Part shown: piece after piece, positions 1-11,812 of the stretch | Layout of the letters: every line of letters starts with the position of its first letter | Position numbering within the stretch: the stretch's first letter is position 1 | Origin: Amoebidium appalachense | Taxonomy: Eukaryota; Ichthyosporea | Assembly: GCA_963693365.1 (NCBI GenBank) | Contig: CAVNZM010000004.1 | Location: forward strand, 7,812,001 to 7,876,000 | Direction of reading: 5' to 3' | DNA length: 64,000 nucleotides | Notes under the pieces: model-generated | Databases searched by the model: none | Told to the model about the DNA's origin: nothing | The model's input: only the letters and a program-made list of their open reading frames with translations | Made by a program: the position numbers and the translations under genes

Positions 1-361
1 TCGTGCACGTGCATCCTCTCTCCCCACTCCGTCCTTTCCCCTCTCTCCCCCCACCTCCGCGTGCATACGCGGCCCCTCGTCTCCCCCTCCACCACCTCCT
101 CCGCCCATCATTGCATGGCGCGAACCAGCACGTACAGACGTCGCATGACTGTAACTGCTATGTTCAGACATGGCCGGGCTCTGTGTGCGCCTGTTCCTCC
201 CCATTCCATCCACCACCGGCCCGCCCGTACCCAAAAATCTCCGAGCCTCCGCGAACCGTTCGGGATCCGTCAAGCCCAAGCCCCCGCTCTCCCTCCGGTG
301 CAAAAACATCTCTCCCTGCCCTGAGCCGTCCATCATCATGGATGAATGCATGCTGGTTCTC

Positions 362-1165
362 TCAACAGACCCCATTCTTGACCCTCCCATCTTCTGCAGG
401 GGCGGGCCGGGGAGAAAGAAAACGCAAACTTTCGTAGTTCGCCGAAAGACCCCCCCTGTGTCCTAGACTCATGCTGTCTGATGCTGAGCCAGGCAGGGGC
501 ACGCCACGGGGGGGTTCATGTTGGTGGCCTTGGCCCCCAAAACCTTCCAACCCCCCCAACCGGACGTCACGATGGCCCGGGGCATTCATGCTGTGGCCCG
601 GATGACAGGGCCCGGGGCCCTGGGTGGAATGCAGAGCGCCGTGTTCCATCCCTGTGACACTGTGCCTCCTCCGATACCCCCCGTGCTGCTGCTGCTGCTG
701 CAATACCTCTGGTCGAGGTGTATTGTAGGCACTGGCATGTGCGTTGCGGCCCATGCTCAGCGCCACGATCGGCACGTCATCTTCGTCAATACCAGTATCC
801 ACCATACCGATTCCCCCGGGTCCCCCATTCATTCCGCTGCGACCCTCCCTATCGTCCAATAAACCCCCCACCGCTCCCAGATTGCCATCCCGGAGCCGGG
901 AACCCCCATGCCTCATCTGATGATTAATCGGCCCGGCATTGCTGCCACCGTCGCGATAATAGTTCCCGTTTGCGTTTGGCTGCGTTCCTTTAGAACCCTG
1001 CCTCAACCTGAAATTTGCGTAATTTGAAATTACGGTCACCGTGCGTACCGGTGCGCTAGCGGCCCCGAGTTCGCCGCTACCACTGCTTGTGGTGAGGCCT
1101 GGGGGGCTGACCCCCCCGGCGGCCCCAAAAACTTGCGGCGGCCTCATGGCAAATGCCACGGGCAT
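362..1165 (-). CDS. Gly/His-rich low-complexity protein, function unknown
   Basis: This is a 267-codon open frame. An in-frame TAA lies four codons upstream of the first Met, so it could be a single-exon gene or the last exon of a longer one. The product is rich in Gly, His, Pro, Ser and Arg. It has a short poly-Gln stretch of five residues from a (CTG)n on the + strand near 680-700. An acidic patch, DTGIDEDDVPIV, sits mid-protein, and a YESL sequence near the C-terminus could serve as a YxxPhi sorting signal. I see no signal peptide, membrane segment or recognisable domain. Base composition is less repetitive than the flanks and the frame is not a simple-repeat shadow, which favours real coding. 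It could be the disordered tail of a gene whose other exons I did not find. The first 361 bases are C-rich and hold no gene I can support. Confidence 0.4.
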   Translation of the reverse strand: MPVAFAMRPPQVFGAAGGVSPPGLTTSSGSGELGAASAPVRTVTVISNYANFRLRQGSKGTQPNANGNYYRDGGSNAGPINHQMRHGGSRLRDGNLGAVGGLLDDREGRSGMNGGPGGIGMVDTGIDEDDVPIVALSMGRNAHASAYNTPRPEVLQQQQQHGGYRRRHSVTGMEHGALHSTQGPGPCHPGHSMNAPGHRDVRLGGLEGFGGQGHQHEPPRGVPLPGSASDSMSLGHRGGLSANYESLRFLSPRPAPAEDGRVKNGVC

Positions 1166-4100
1166 TGTCGGGTTTTACGTCCGCCGGACACACATGGCTG
1201 AAAAATGGGGGGGCTCAATGCGCATTTCTGTACAATAAAATGTATGTGTGTGCGTGTGTGATTGGAGATGGGGGGGAGGGAAGGGGAGGAAGAGGGGAGG
1301 GAATGGGGAATGGGGGGAGTTCAGTGTGTGTTCCTGGAGAGGGGGGATGTGTCTGTGTGCGTTTGTGGGGTTGAAAGAACGGGAGGGGGGCGGGGGGGAG
1401 GGGAGGGAGGGGGAGAGGGAGGTGTAAGCTGGGAGATAGGGGTGGTGAGAAAGGGGAGGAATGGGAGGGCCGGGGGCAGCTGAGAGGGAGGGATGGAGGA
1501 GGATTGGGGGAGCTTTTGGTTAGTAAAAGACTCAGCAGGCATGATTGAAGCAGGGGTGACTAATCATGTGCTTCACCGTTTGCCTCGAAGCTTCAGGAGG
1601 AGACAAATCAGAACACACACACGCGCGGGCGCGCGCGCACACATACACACGTGTACACACAGAAAAAGAAAAAGAAGGGGAAAGAGGTCCCATGGAACTC
1701 CAAAAACACCTCTAAATGCCATCCCCCGAACCGAGTGTTGTATTTCACTGCTCAGGTTAAGTCGATAAAACCATAAAGCGGCTGCATGATTTGATAAAAC
1801 CCATCACCGCATACTAACACTGACAGACATTGCAATAGTGAAAATCCGGAAGAAATGAACCAGTTTCACCACGCACACCAATGACTAGAGCACTAAGCCT
1901 TCGCGTCACTCACATTTAATGTACCTGCCCCCGGCCATTCTCCGAGTGGCACCCGTTTGTTACCGACCCAAACACATACTATAACCCACGTCCGACCTAT
2001 ATGTACCCACCCACCGTCCACATACACGACATACACCATGGCACATGCTACACCCAACTGTCAGGCGCGCGCACACACACAAGCTAACACACACACACAC
2101 ACTGGCACACATACACACACACACACACACACTGTGACAAGGTACACGTTAACCCACACACGACCCATAATCGCCCGCCTGCCTGCCGCACAGTGACCCA
2201 TGCACGGTGCCACGTACAAACACACACATCAGGCATAATATTCCCGCCATACACTGCCACTCTCTTTCACTTGCCTAATGTTCGCAATCTACAGTCCCAA
2301 GATCTTAACAGGAAATACAACTTTGTCAGCCAGCCAGCGAAAGGAAGAAAACAAGAGGAACTTCTTGAAAAACGTACACACACAGAAGGAAACTTTGAAG
2401 CCTACCCAACTTTCAAGCAAAGCCCCGGAAGTGGGAGTACTACACATGATAACTTCATATGTCGTCCTCATGCGAGTGGTGGGAAATGAGCGTACGATCT
2501 CTTTTCTTTTCTTTCACCGTGATCTCCTTAATGTATCTTATTTCGAGACTGTGTCAATAATTTAAAAACGTAAAAACTTTTAACATAGAGTGGTGTTCTA
2601 GCTCAATGACGTACATCGCAAGCAAAAAAAGCATGAGGCACTGAAAGCAGCAAGGGCAGCAAGTGCACATCCATCCACGTGAGGCATACTGCTGCAGACC
2701 TTTACTAACACATAAAGCTAATCTTTTGAAAAAAATATTTTTCAGTTTTTGCGGCACGCACAGCCCAAGCACAGTTCACGTATGATATCGGTAAGAGGCA
2801 ACATGGCACGCCATCATAGTTGTCAAATGCAGCGTGTGCTACAACGCCGCTGAACCCAAGGACAAATCTCTAGAAGCAAGGACATAGGTAGAGGACATTG
2901 CCCAGAGAGTGTAAGATATGGTAAAAGTTCGCCAATATTGCGGCTAATTTATCACAACCCCTCGAAACAGATCCAATCGTTACGAGCAACGTTGACGGCG
3001 TTGCAAACAACAGACCTAGAAAACAGCACTGATGACAGCATCCGGCGGGAACAGGATACCGCTCAGTGAGCTGCCTCTCACACACAGCCATATCACACCC
3101 CAACACGAACAAAAAGTGGCACTTTCCCTAAAAAGACATCTGTGATGATCTACCAAGTTAAAACATCCAAAACCGGCACGCCAGAACCTCCTCTCAGCAG
3201 CGCAACCATAGTCAAACACAGGTCACGGTAAAACATTGCTTCACTTGCTTCCCACACCGAAGTTAACCACGGTTCGACCAAGCCCTAATCGTGAATGCTA
3301 AAGACGTCCTCACAGTGTTCCCAGTTTAAAAAAAAAAAAAACATACACAGTGGTTTGCCACGAAAACAAGAAAGAAAGTGAGGTTATCGAAGTTCATCAC
3401 CTCCTACCACTTATGTTGCTCTTGCAGTCCGTTGAGACTTTGGTCCAGGAGCAGACGAATGGCTTAAGCTCGGATTCAACAGTGCTGCTGGGGCGAGGCG
3501 AATATGTCAGTTGTGCAACATCTAAAAGCCAAAACACCAATAAACCACCTTCAAGAGTAAGACAACGCAGGTCCCCCTATAGTTTGCAAGCAAGATGTAA
3601 AAAGAAGCGCGGGCGAACAGCTAAGGGCAAAGCCTTAGCTATTGCTGTTTTAAACCACAGAATCACAGTACGACAGATGAATAAACACAAAAGTGGAAAC
3701 CCAGCGTGAAACTTCAGTCTATGCCTGCGGACAGACGTAATACTATCACAAAACCCAAAAACGTAGGCTAACTAGACAAGAAATAGGCCCAAACAACTTA
3801 GAAACAGGTGCGATCTCGGGGCGTTGAAAGAACCATGTCGGAGCTGAAAGTTTACGTCGTGTATAATATCATGTAGCAGCTACTACATTGCCAACAGCAG
3901 ACAGTGTGTTCTTGTGTACAGACCAAGCACTAGCCCAGCAAACAACTATTGTAACGACAATAATAACCAAGACGAACATGGCCTAGACAACACTATTATC
4001 CCCCTCGTATTTGCTCGCGTTATTGTAGAAGTATAGTCACCCGACACGGAGACATCCCGTAGGCAGCCTTAAAAAAAAACTAGGATCGCATTTGAATTCT

Positions 4101-5266
4101 AAACCAAGTCTTGCAATTTTTGTGCGGACTCAGTAGCAGCACAGGCTAAAATATACCTTTTATGAAAAATAAAAAGGTAAAAGAACAAACACACAAATTA
4201 TGGGAGGGGAACATACTAACCTCTTTTGTAGATGAAAGACTAACGTTAACGGCAGTTTCCCGAACCGTCCCACGACTGGCGGTAACCTTTTTTGGTTCGA
4301 AAAAAAAGGAAAGAAAAAGAAACTGTACAAACTCGTTCCTACCTAAACACACCACTTCAAACTCTATACCGTGACTTTGCCCTTCATACCCACCAAAACT
4401 TTACATATATAAAACGTTATTTTTTTTAGTGACAAGAGTCGTTTTAAGCTGGTGACTTCAGGCCGTTTTTTTGAGCATGCGCCGGCAACGCCATGAAAAA
4501 AAATGAAGGTGCATGCGCGAGGCTCCGTTGGCGGCCGGCGACCGCAAACGACGAATCGGCGGCATGATTTGTTATATCGATTCGGCAGTTTCAGTATCTT
4601 CGCCTGACCGCTTATCAGTATCCCGGGCTCGTCATTGAAAAAAAATTGTATTATTTTATTATTGATTTTTTCCCTAAGAAATCGCCTTGAAAATCTATTC
4701 CTCGTGTTTTGTGCAGTCATGTGTGCTAAAAAAAGACACGTTTTTTTGGCCCACTGTGGGTTCCGAACTTCCCACAGCTAGCCAGTGTCCACTCCCGAAG
4801 TGAATGCCATGTGTCTCCCCAGACCACGCCTTTCACATGCATGACTCACAGGCGCAAGTTAGTCCGGCCATATTGGTATAGCTGGTGATAGAGGGAAGTA
4901 AAATCCGATATGGCATAGATTTTATTTCATATATGCTATAGATCTAGAAAGCACTTCTGCATTTAACTATGTTATAATTTATGCTAGTTTTTACTAACAC
5001 AGCAGCTACCTGACCAATCTACTTGGTCAAAGATCCCAAAGCATGTTTTTTAGTGGGAAAATTTTTCGAAAAAATTCTTTTTTAATAATGACTTTATTGA
5101 GAAGCTCATCAAACTGAGAGAAGTATTCGAGATATCATGGATATCTCAGGAGAAGAAAAGACAAAAAAACCTTACTCTCGGATACGGAGGAGATAACGAC
5201 TAAGATTATCAAACTCATTAAACATACGGTGATTTGACAATTGACAATCAATAGAAGTAATATATA
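1166..5266. other. Gene-poor stretch
   Basis: No convincing gene. It contains a G-rich tract (1262-1500), short (CA)n and CA-rich stretches (1612-1660, 2070-2135), an A-run near 3330, and then AT-richer ordinary sequence. A 119-codon plus-strand frame at 3350-3709 with a basic C-terminal half is the only one not explained by simple repeats. It has no recognisable motif. Confidence 0.5.
3350..3709 (+). CDS. Possible small basic protein, unsupported
   Basis: This is an open frame of 119 codons starting just after an A-run. Its C-terminal half is basic (VRQRRSPYSL, CKKKRGRTAKGKALA) and could be a nuclear-localisation-like stretch. There is no homology that I recognise, no visible promoter and no polyadenylation signal. 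It stands alone in a gene-poor region next to degraded retroelements. It may be a chance frame or the remnant of a mobile-element ORF. Confidence 0.12.
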   Translation: MVCHENKKESEVIEVHHLLPLMLLLQSVETLVQEQTNGLSSDSTVLLGRGEYVSCATSKSQNTNKPPSRVRQRRSPYSLQARCKKKRGRTAKGKALAIAVLNHRITVRQMNKHKSGNPA

Positions 5267-5310
5267 TTTTTTTTTCTTTTGGCTGGATTTATTCGACGGA
5301 AAGATATGCA
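5267..5310 (-). repeat. LINE 3'-terminus-like sequence
   Basis: On the + strand a T-run is followed by CTTTTGGCT and a TTTATTCGACGG-like stretch. The same block recurs near 8105, 38695 and 40530. Read on the minus strand it is an element end with an A-tail. It abuts the palindrome at 5311. Confidence 0.55.
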
Positions 5311-5612
5311 AGTATGGGGTTTACGCTGTTTACTCGAGGCAAAGAGAGACCAGTATTTGCAAGTATGCATGGCATACTGAGAAGACAATAAAAACTTCAC
5401 GAGTAATCCAGTAACAAGTGCATACTGAGATACCTGAACACTGTGTGAAAATCATATAAATACTCATATGATTTTCACACAGTGTTCAGGTATCTCAGTA
5501 TGCACTTGTTACTGGATTACTCGTGAAGTTTTTATTGTCTTCTCAGTATGCCGTGCATACTTGCAAATACTGGTCTCTCTTTGCCTCGAGTAAACAGCGT
5601 AAACCCCATACT
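5311..5612. repeat. Near-perfect 302-bp palindrome (foldback)
   Basis: Two arms of 147 bp (5311-5457 and 5466-5612) are reverse complements with one mismatch that I can find (GCATGGCATAC against GCACGGCATAC). They are separated by an 8-nt loop, AAATACTC. The arm sequence is not unique. Its inner part matches 38725-38840, in the 3' region of LINE-A. Its outer 40 bp match the start of the repeat at 5977 and 38521. The palindrome is therefore an inverted duplication of retroelement-associated sequence. Confidence 0.9.
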
Positions 5613-5976
5613 ATATATGTGACGACCAACAGAATTCAACAAAAAGTCTAAAGTGGTCATGTACATTGCCAGCCAGTGTAGCAGACACCCGTAGGGAAAG
5701 AGGTAAAACGCGACATAACAGCAACTTGATGATCTCGTTGATTGTTATAAGCGTACTATCTAGCTTTAAAAAAAAAAAAACAAAAAAAAAAACACACACA
5801 ATTAATTATTGGGACAGAAAAATCAATATGCCCAATGTCTTGTCAAGTGGAAATTCTCGAAAGTTTGAACTCGAGGACCTCTGGGCTCATTTTCCACAAC
5901 TAATTTGATTGATAGTGTAATGGAACCCCATGGTCTACGGCTCGGGCCGGGGCAAATCGGCACGTGATATATATAT
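5613..5976. repeat. LINE-A-related flank
   Basis: The stretch from about 5619 (ATGTGACGACCAACAG) to about 5720 matches 38840-38920 in LINE-A with small indels. The remainder is AT-rich and contains an A-run at 5768. No gene is seen. Confidence 0.5.
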
Positions 5977-6145
5977 GGGGTTTACGCTGTTTACTCGAGG
6001 CAAAGAGAACCAGTCTCAGGTATGGGGGGGGGGTTTTGCTCGGAATATCCCCTCAGCGGTATATCATGATCACGTACATAGATGTCGGGTGGTGACTATA
6101 TATCAGGGTTTACTTTCTCTACGAGACACCATAAAGACTACAAGG
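5977..6145. repeat. Dispersed repeat abutting a LINE, copy 1
   Basis: This block of about 165 bp starts GGGGTTTACGCTGTTTACTC and ends ACCATAAAGACTA. It is repeated at 38521-38683 with a few substitutions and a different G-run length. In both places a minus-strand LINE lies directly to its right: LINE-B here and LINE-A in the other copy. Confidence 0.8.
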
Positions 6146-6149
6146 AGAA

Positions 6150-6170
6150 ATCAATTAGTTGGGGTTCCCC

Positions 6171-6209
<39 letters not shown>

Positions 6210-6242
6210 GGGCTCCCCCTCGGGACACTCGGTATCAGCTGG

Positions 6243-6303
<61 letters not shown>

Positions 6304-7700
6304 TGTGTGTGTGCGCGCGTGCGCTATAATTTTGTAGTGATGTGTTTCTCAAGCCAATCAATACATCTAATAAACAGGTCGTAGTTACGCGTGTTTAGTA
6401 TAAAATCAAGGATGTTGTAATTTACAGGTAGGCTATCTTTCTGGGTGTCTGTTGTGAATGTGACGTGTGTGTGTTGCGGTATTATGTGGTCTATCAAACT
6501 ACATTTGGCGATACATGACCGGTTAAACTGGTGTGTGTGTGTGTTGTTTGGGCATGCAAATGATGCCACCTTATACTCATTAGATCTCCACTGTATAGCA
6601 CGTGTACAGTAAAAGCGTGGTAATTGATCAATAATACCATCAGCTAGAGAAAGACCAGTTCTACAGGAAGGTAATATGTATTTAGGTGTTATACACTTGC
6701 GAGTGCCATATTTGGCAATATGGTTGAGGCGGTCAGTATATATAAAACGAGACATAAGGCTTAGTTTTTCAAGGTGTATGCTTTCATCGGGTCTAGTGTC
6801 GTGTGGTATCTTTTTCCATTTGTTATATTGCGTGATTATCTTGTGATTGTGTACATGTTTAACAAGTAAGTGGCAGTCCAAAGTCACACACACACTATTG
6901 CGGGGTTTATTTGTATTTGTGCCCAGGGGAGAAGGGGAGAGAGAGGGGAGGAAAGAGGGGAGAGGTGAGGAGGGGACAGGTCGGATAGAGAAGAGAGGGT
7001 GGGAGGGCAAATACTTCTTTAAGCGGCTTATGTGCTTATTGAATTTCAGCGCGAGATAGGATACTCTAGCAGCTATTGGGACCAGACCATATATCGAGAG
7101 CGTTACAGGCCCAGGTTTACAACAGTTGTTAGATAGAAAGGAGGCAACTTCTGCTTCAAGGAAATTTGCCAGGGGTTTAAGCGCTCTAGTTCTCTCTTTC
7201 TTGATCCAAGCGGCGAGAAGGGGTAAACCATATTCACATGCCGGGAAGACAAAAGTGCGAATAAATGTAAGTCTAATAGAAGGATGGAGGGGTGTGTCTT
7301 TAAAAATATTAGCCGAGAAGAAAGCTAACCGCTTACGAGCCAACTCTACCCTCTTTTCGACCATATGGGGAAACATAACACCAACAGAATCAACCGGAAC
7401 ACCAAGATATTTGTATTCTGGAACTATAGGTACAGGTTTAGATGATAATGTAAATGTGTGTAAATTGTTAGCTATATCAGGTACAATATGTGCCCCGAGG
7501 TGGTGCACTACGGACGATTCCGCAAGGTACATTTTGCACATCAGCATTGTGTAATATGAAGTCTGGAAGCATAAATGAAAGGGAAAAATATTCACCAAAA
7601 TTTTTTTGATTAGAAATTTTCATGTTTTCGTTAACGGAATCGTGAGTAACGATTTGGCTCGAGTCATCCAAGGACCTTAAGCCTTGTGCGAAACTCGGGT
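6150..7700 (-). mobile_element. LINE-B non-LTR retrotransposon, 3' part, degraded
   Basis: This is a minus-strand open frame of 424 codons (6324-7598) plus a frameshifted upstream piece (about 7610-7671). It encodes the end of the reverse transcriptase palm and the region behind it. VPEYKYLGVPVD is the classic post-YxDD block of LINE RTs. In the upstream frame LDDSSQIV sits where the xxDD catalytic motif is expected, with Leu in place of Phe/Tyr and Ala. Downstream, a (CA)n tract (6244-6309 on the other strand) and an A-tail (6172-6205) mark the 3' end. The 5' end and any endonuclease are missing or scrambled. A second copy lies at 40201-41147. The A-tail and the frameshift indicate a dead 5'-truncated insertion. 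Confidence 0.85.
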
Positions 7701-8104
7701 TGTGAGAAGGCTGTGCGTGAGACGTGCCAGCCTGGCAGAATCTACTTTTGCCACCAGGAACGATGACTCATAGACTATGTCTTGTTAGTAATGAAATTTA
7801 GGTTGAAAAATGATATTTTAAAAACTTATAAAAATATTTTCTTGTGTCTCAGACGTGAAAATAAAAACGAAGAGATGTATAGCACTGATCAGGCCGCGCG
7901 CCGGCGCCGTGCTATGCACAGATACCCCTATACCTGTTCCCAGGAACTGGTAATTTTCAATTTTTGATTTTGGACAGACGTCGACAGGGAGATGTGGCCT
8001 CCATAAATAGTCCAGAAAGTTTATTTCTGAAGGCTTTAGTAACCCGGTTAGCTTGAATTTGTTATCCAACATGTCATGAAAATGACTAGCGAGTGTCAAT
8101 ACTC
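7701..8104. other. Unassigned, possibly more LINE-B
   Basis: A minus-strand frame of 93 codons (7818-8099) has no motif I can name. Its position directly 5' of the LINE-B RT on the minus strand makes degraded retroelement sequence the likeliest identity. Confidence 0.3.
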
Positions 8105-8560
8105 TTTTTTTTTCTTTTGACTCGGGTTTATTGATCCGTTCAATATTCGGGGTTTCAACAAAATTCCCCCCAAAACTTCGGGAGATTACCCATTATGCAG
8201 TCTGAGATGAAATCTTTTTTCCGACAAGGTAACCAATATTTCCTAAGAAAACTAAAATTCACTAGCACTGATGACCTAATTCACAGTTGAGTGAACTGGC
8301 TGAAAATAATCTATTTAGAGCTATAGTACGTCTGCCACAGCTGTAGACCAACCAGCCCAAATAAAATCCATTTAGCACACGTGCCACTAATATTGGCTTG
8401 AGGACAAGTTGAGGCGTGAAGGCGAGATATACATCGAGATAACGAAAGAACAAAAAGATTTACGTCTGGAAATAGGTCTGACACTGTGGTAAAACTATCC
8501 GCGAGTTAGTTTTGGCCGACTTGCCGACGTTGCACCAAGCCGTGGCCAAGCTTAAAGAGA
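8105..8560 (-). mobile_element. LINE-A-type 3' end fragment
   Basis: The T-run at 8105-8113 followed by CTTTTGACTCGGG and TTTATTGATCCG is shared with 40530-40560. On the minus strand it reads as a terminal AATAAA-containing sequence followed by an A-tail. No coding motif is readable behind it. This fits a short 5'-truncated insertion, and its outer limit is not defined. Confidence 0.45.
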
Positions 8561-8565
8561 TGGCC

Positions 8566-8873
8566 ACTTAAAGGGGGTTTCTTTTAGGCCGATTAATAGT
8601 CCCCATTCCAGCATATTCGGGTCAAGCCAATTGCTCAGCAGATAAATCAAAATCTGGAGCTACAATCTTCTTCCTGACGCTTGATTATTAATTTCCCCTT
8701 CTTTCCTTCTTTTTTCTCTCTTTTATTTTTTCTTTTTGTTGTACTATGGCGCATCTGCAACATGCTGCCGGCCAAACGATGGTGCGCAGCTGATGCGCAG
8801 CACGCCAATCACATAGCTAGAAACCCCTCTGACCCGACACGACCCGGAAAGCTAAAAGAAACCCCCTTTAAGT
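8566..8873. mobile_element. MITE-like element with perfect 22-bp TIRs
   Basis: The 22 bp at 8566-8587 (starting ACTTAAAGGG) are the exact reverse complement of 8852-8873. The 264 bp between hold a T-rich tract (8695-8740) and no coding frame. I found no clear target-site duplication. The right flank instead carries a direct repeat of AGTAGCTCT. The size and TIRs fit a non-autonomous DNA transposon. Confidence 0.6.
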
Positions 8874-9424
8874 AGCTCTAAGAGAGTAAGTAGCTCTGAG
8901 ACTCGTTTGAGCAAATGGCACTGTGACTCTCTTGACGCCCTCAGCCTGGCGTAGTACACGCCGCGTCATGGCAGCATAGTGGAGTCCCAGCCAGGCTGCC
9001 TTCAAGTTGGTGTACTGCTTAGTGTTATGCTGTCGAGTTTCGATTTGTAGACTACTCGGACTGTTAGTCGAGGTGCGAAGAGCCTATGTAAAGATCTATG
9101 AATGGTTTTCAAGAACAGGACACGAACCAAGGAATAGTCAGCCTTAGGCTAGTGAGTCAAGATCTTCCAAGTCCTTGCTCTCCCGGACTCCGAGGTTTAG
9201 ATCCTCACTGACTGGGGTTCAACTTGATGGATTAGTGCGGCAAGGGCTAGCAGTGAGTGAGATTCGACTCCTTCCTTTTTGATGAATTCAAAAGGTATTT
9301 TTCACTGTCGCACGCACACCCGGAGTCGGAAAAAGGACGACGGTGGACTCTTTGACAAGATTATTCCTCCAGAGCTGCAGTACTTGATCAACGAATAAAG
9401 CACACACACACACACACAGACAAC
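8874..9424. promoter_or_regulatory. 5' flank of the ADAL-type gene
   Basis: This is 550 bp of ordinary-complexity sequence upstream of the start codon, with a short (CA)n just before it (9400-9418). No TATA box is obvious. The promoter and 5' UTR must lie here or in the element upstream. Confidence 0.3.
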
Positions 9425-11542
9425 ATGGGCTCGCCGACGGGGAATAATAACGACAAGAAGCCGGGGGTAAAATCGAGTGCTCAGGCCAACATGGTGGTGA
9501 CTCGTGACTTCTGCCAAAGACTACCTAAAGTGGTGGGTATGCATACTCTGTAGTGTGGGCCATAGCCTACGGTTACAAAAGGCAGCAGCCTGTGGTTATT
9601 AAAGAGCCTCGGGGGGGCGGGGGCGGGGGGGGGGAGGAGGGGGGGGGTGTTCGTTCCGAAATAATAACATGCCCACACATTAAGCCCTCACCCACTCATC
9701 TGTTTCAACCTGTTATCATCTCTCAACAGGAGCTACATGCGCACGTCAACGGGTCAGTGAGTGTGCTTACCCTTTCAAGTTTGCTTGTTCACTACGAGGA
9801 GACATACGGCCAGTCTAAAAAACTGGAAGAGGTAGTGGCTCACTGCACCATAGAGGACGGGGATGCACGCACACTTAACGAGTATGTAATTAATGACCTA
9901 CAACCTCTCCCCCCCCCCCCCCCCCCCCCTCCTCCCCCCCTCCCCCCACCCGGGCATGGTTGCTCTGTGTCGTGCATCTGTAAGCACATACACATTTTTC
10001 GCTGCACTGCATTAGTTTGCAGACACATCTTCACCGTTTTGCTCACCTTGCTTGCATCCCTGCTCGTCTTTGATCAAGACGGGTTGACCCGCCCAAGTTC
10101 AGTTGATGCTGCTGTCTGATTTGGAGTGTCGTATATACGCGGGCTAAGGGGTCGAAACTCAGACGCAATTGATGACTTGGGTCCTCCCTGAGGATACGCT
10201 CTGCTTATGACGCATACTGTGCACATGGCTGATGTTGCATACTTGAATGTTTGTCTTTGCATGTGTCCTGCACCATGCTTCTCGTCGTGTATGCGTACTT
10301 CTTACCATGTTCCGCATTCAAAACCCCAACCCCCGGCCTCTCCCCCCTCCCCCTCCGGGACCCTCCCTCCCCCTCCTCCTGGCGCCATCTCCCTCCCCTC
10401 TGCCCACACTTCCCTTCCCCCTTCGACCTCCCCTTCGGGCTCCCCCTCCCGGGGCCCCCCTCCCGTCCCTCGGGAGTCCTTCCCCTGCTCGTCCTCTCTC
10501 TCCGTTGTAATTACCTACAACCTCCCCAGCTCCCCCATCCCCCCCCCCCCCCAATCCCCCCCTCGCCTCCCCTCCTCTCCCCCCTTCCCCTTTCCCTGAG
10601 TCCCATCCCCCCCCCCCCCCCCCACCCCACCCCCACCCCACCCCCCTCTTCTTGAACCCCATCACATGGTCCGTCCGACCCCAGAGTCTTTTCAAAGCAG
10701 TTACTGGGAAGTGATTATGACATCCAGTAACTATATAGTCATAATGACTGATGACCGTGTATTGAGTTTCCTGACGGGCTGTGTGTTTGTGCGGGTTAAA
10801 CTATGTGAGTACTGATAATGTCATTCTGCACTCGCTCGTTTGGTGACTGTGTCATTCAATATTTCGCCTTTATTGCAAGCTCCCGGGCTGAACAACGCTC
10901 TACGGGCAAGGCCCTTTCCTCACCCCAAGACCCCCCCCCCCCCCCTGCCTGTTCCGCCCCCTCCTCGTCCTCCCCCCCTCCCCCCCCTCCCCCCCCCCCC
11001 CCCCCTCTGTCGGCTGCCAACCCCCGCCTCTTCTGAAGCTCCCCGCACGTTTTATCTTTATGATTTGACTGCTTGTTATTTTTATGACAATTTGTGTTTT
11101 GTCTTTTGGTGCCTTCCCCTCCATATCTCCAACTCTCTAATGCATGCATCCCCTTTTCCCTCCCCTCCCCCCCCCCCCCTCCCCCTCCCCATCCTTTGCA
11201 GGTGTTTTGAGCTATTTGGGACCATCCATTCCTTTCTTCTCCCCCTCTCCCCCCATCCCCCCTGCAGCTTACTACTCCATCTCTCTTTCCGTCTCCAACC
11301 GTTGTCCACCAACAGCCCACAACTTGACCACCACGTGTGCAGCAGTGACGCAGTAATGTTGTGTGTGGGCCACAGGGTCGGTATGTTCCAGATACCGTCT
11401 ATTCGGATTGTTGTAGCTACCAGGTAGGGTAAGTACTAAATTATCGACGTCAGGTTTTAAAGATTGATTATCTAAACGTTGCAAGGGCCTCTCGGCCGGG
11501 GCCCAGCTCACCACACGACCCCCCCCCCCCCCCCCCCCGGCT

Positions 11543-11583
<41 letters not shown>

Positions 11584-11769
11584 CCCCCCCCCCCCCCCCC
11601 CACCCACCCACCCCCCCCCCCCCCCACCCACCCCCCCCCCCCCCCCCCCCCCCCCCCCGGGGCCGGCGAACACATCGTGGCACAGGCACCCACGAAACAC
11701 ACCTAGCCGCTATAAATTCGTACATCATGTTGTACACCTCATTCAACACCCCCCCCTCCCCTCGCATGC

Positions 11770-11812
<43 letters not shown>

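Noticed and set aside
7126-7554. 142-codon plus-strand frame
   Set aside because: Antisense of the LINE-B reverse transcriptase region, whose motifs read on the minus strand.
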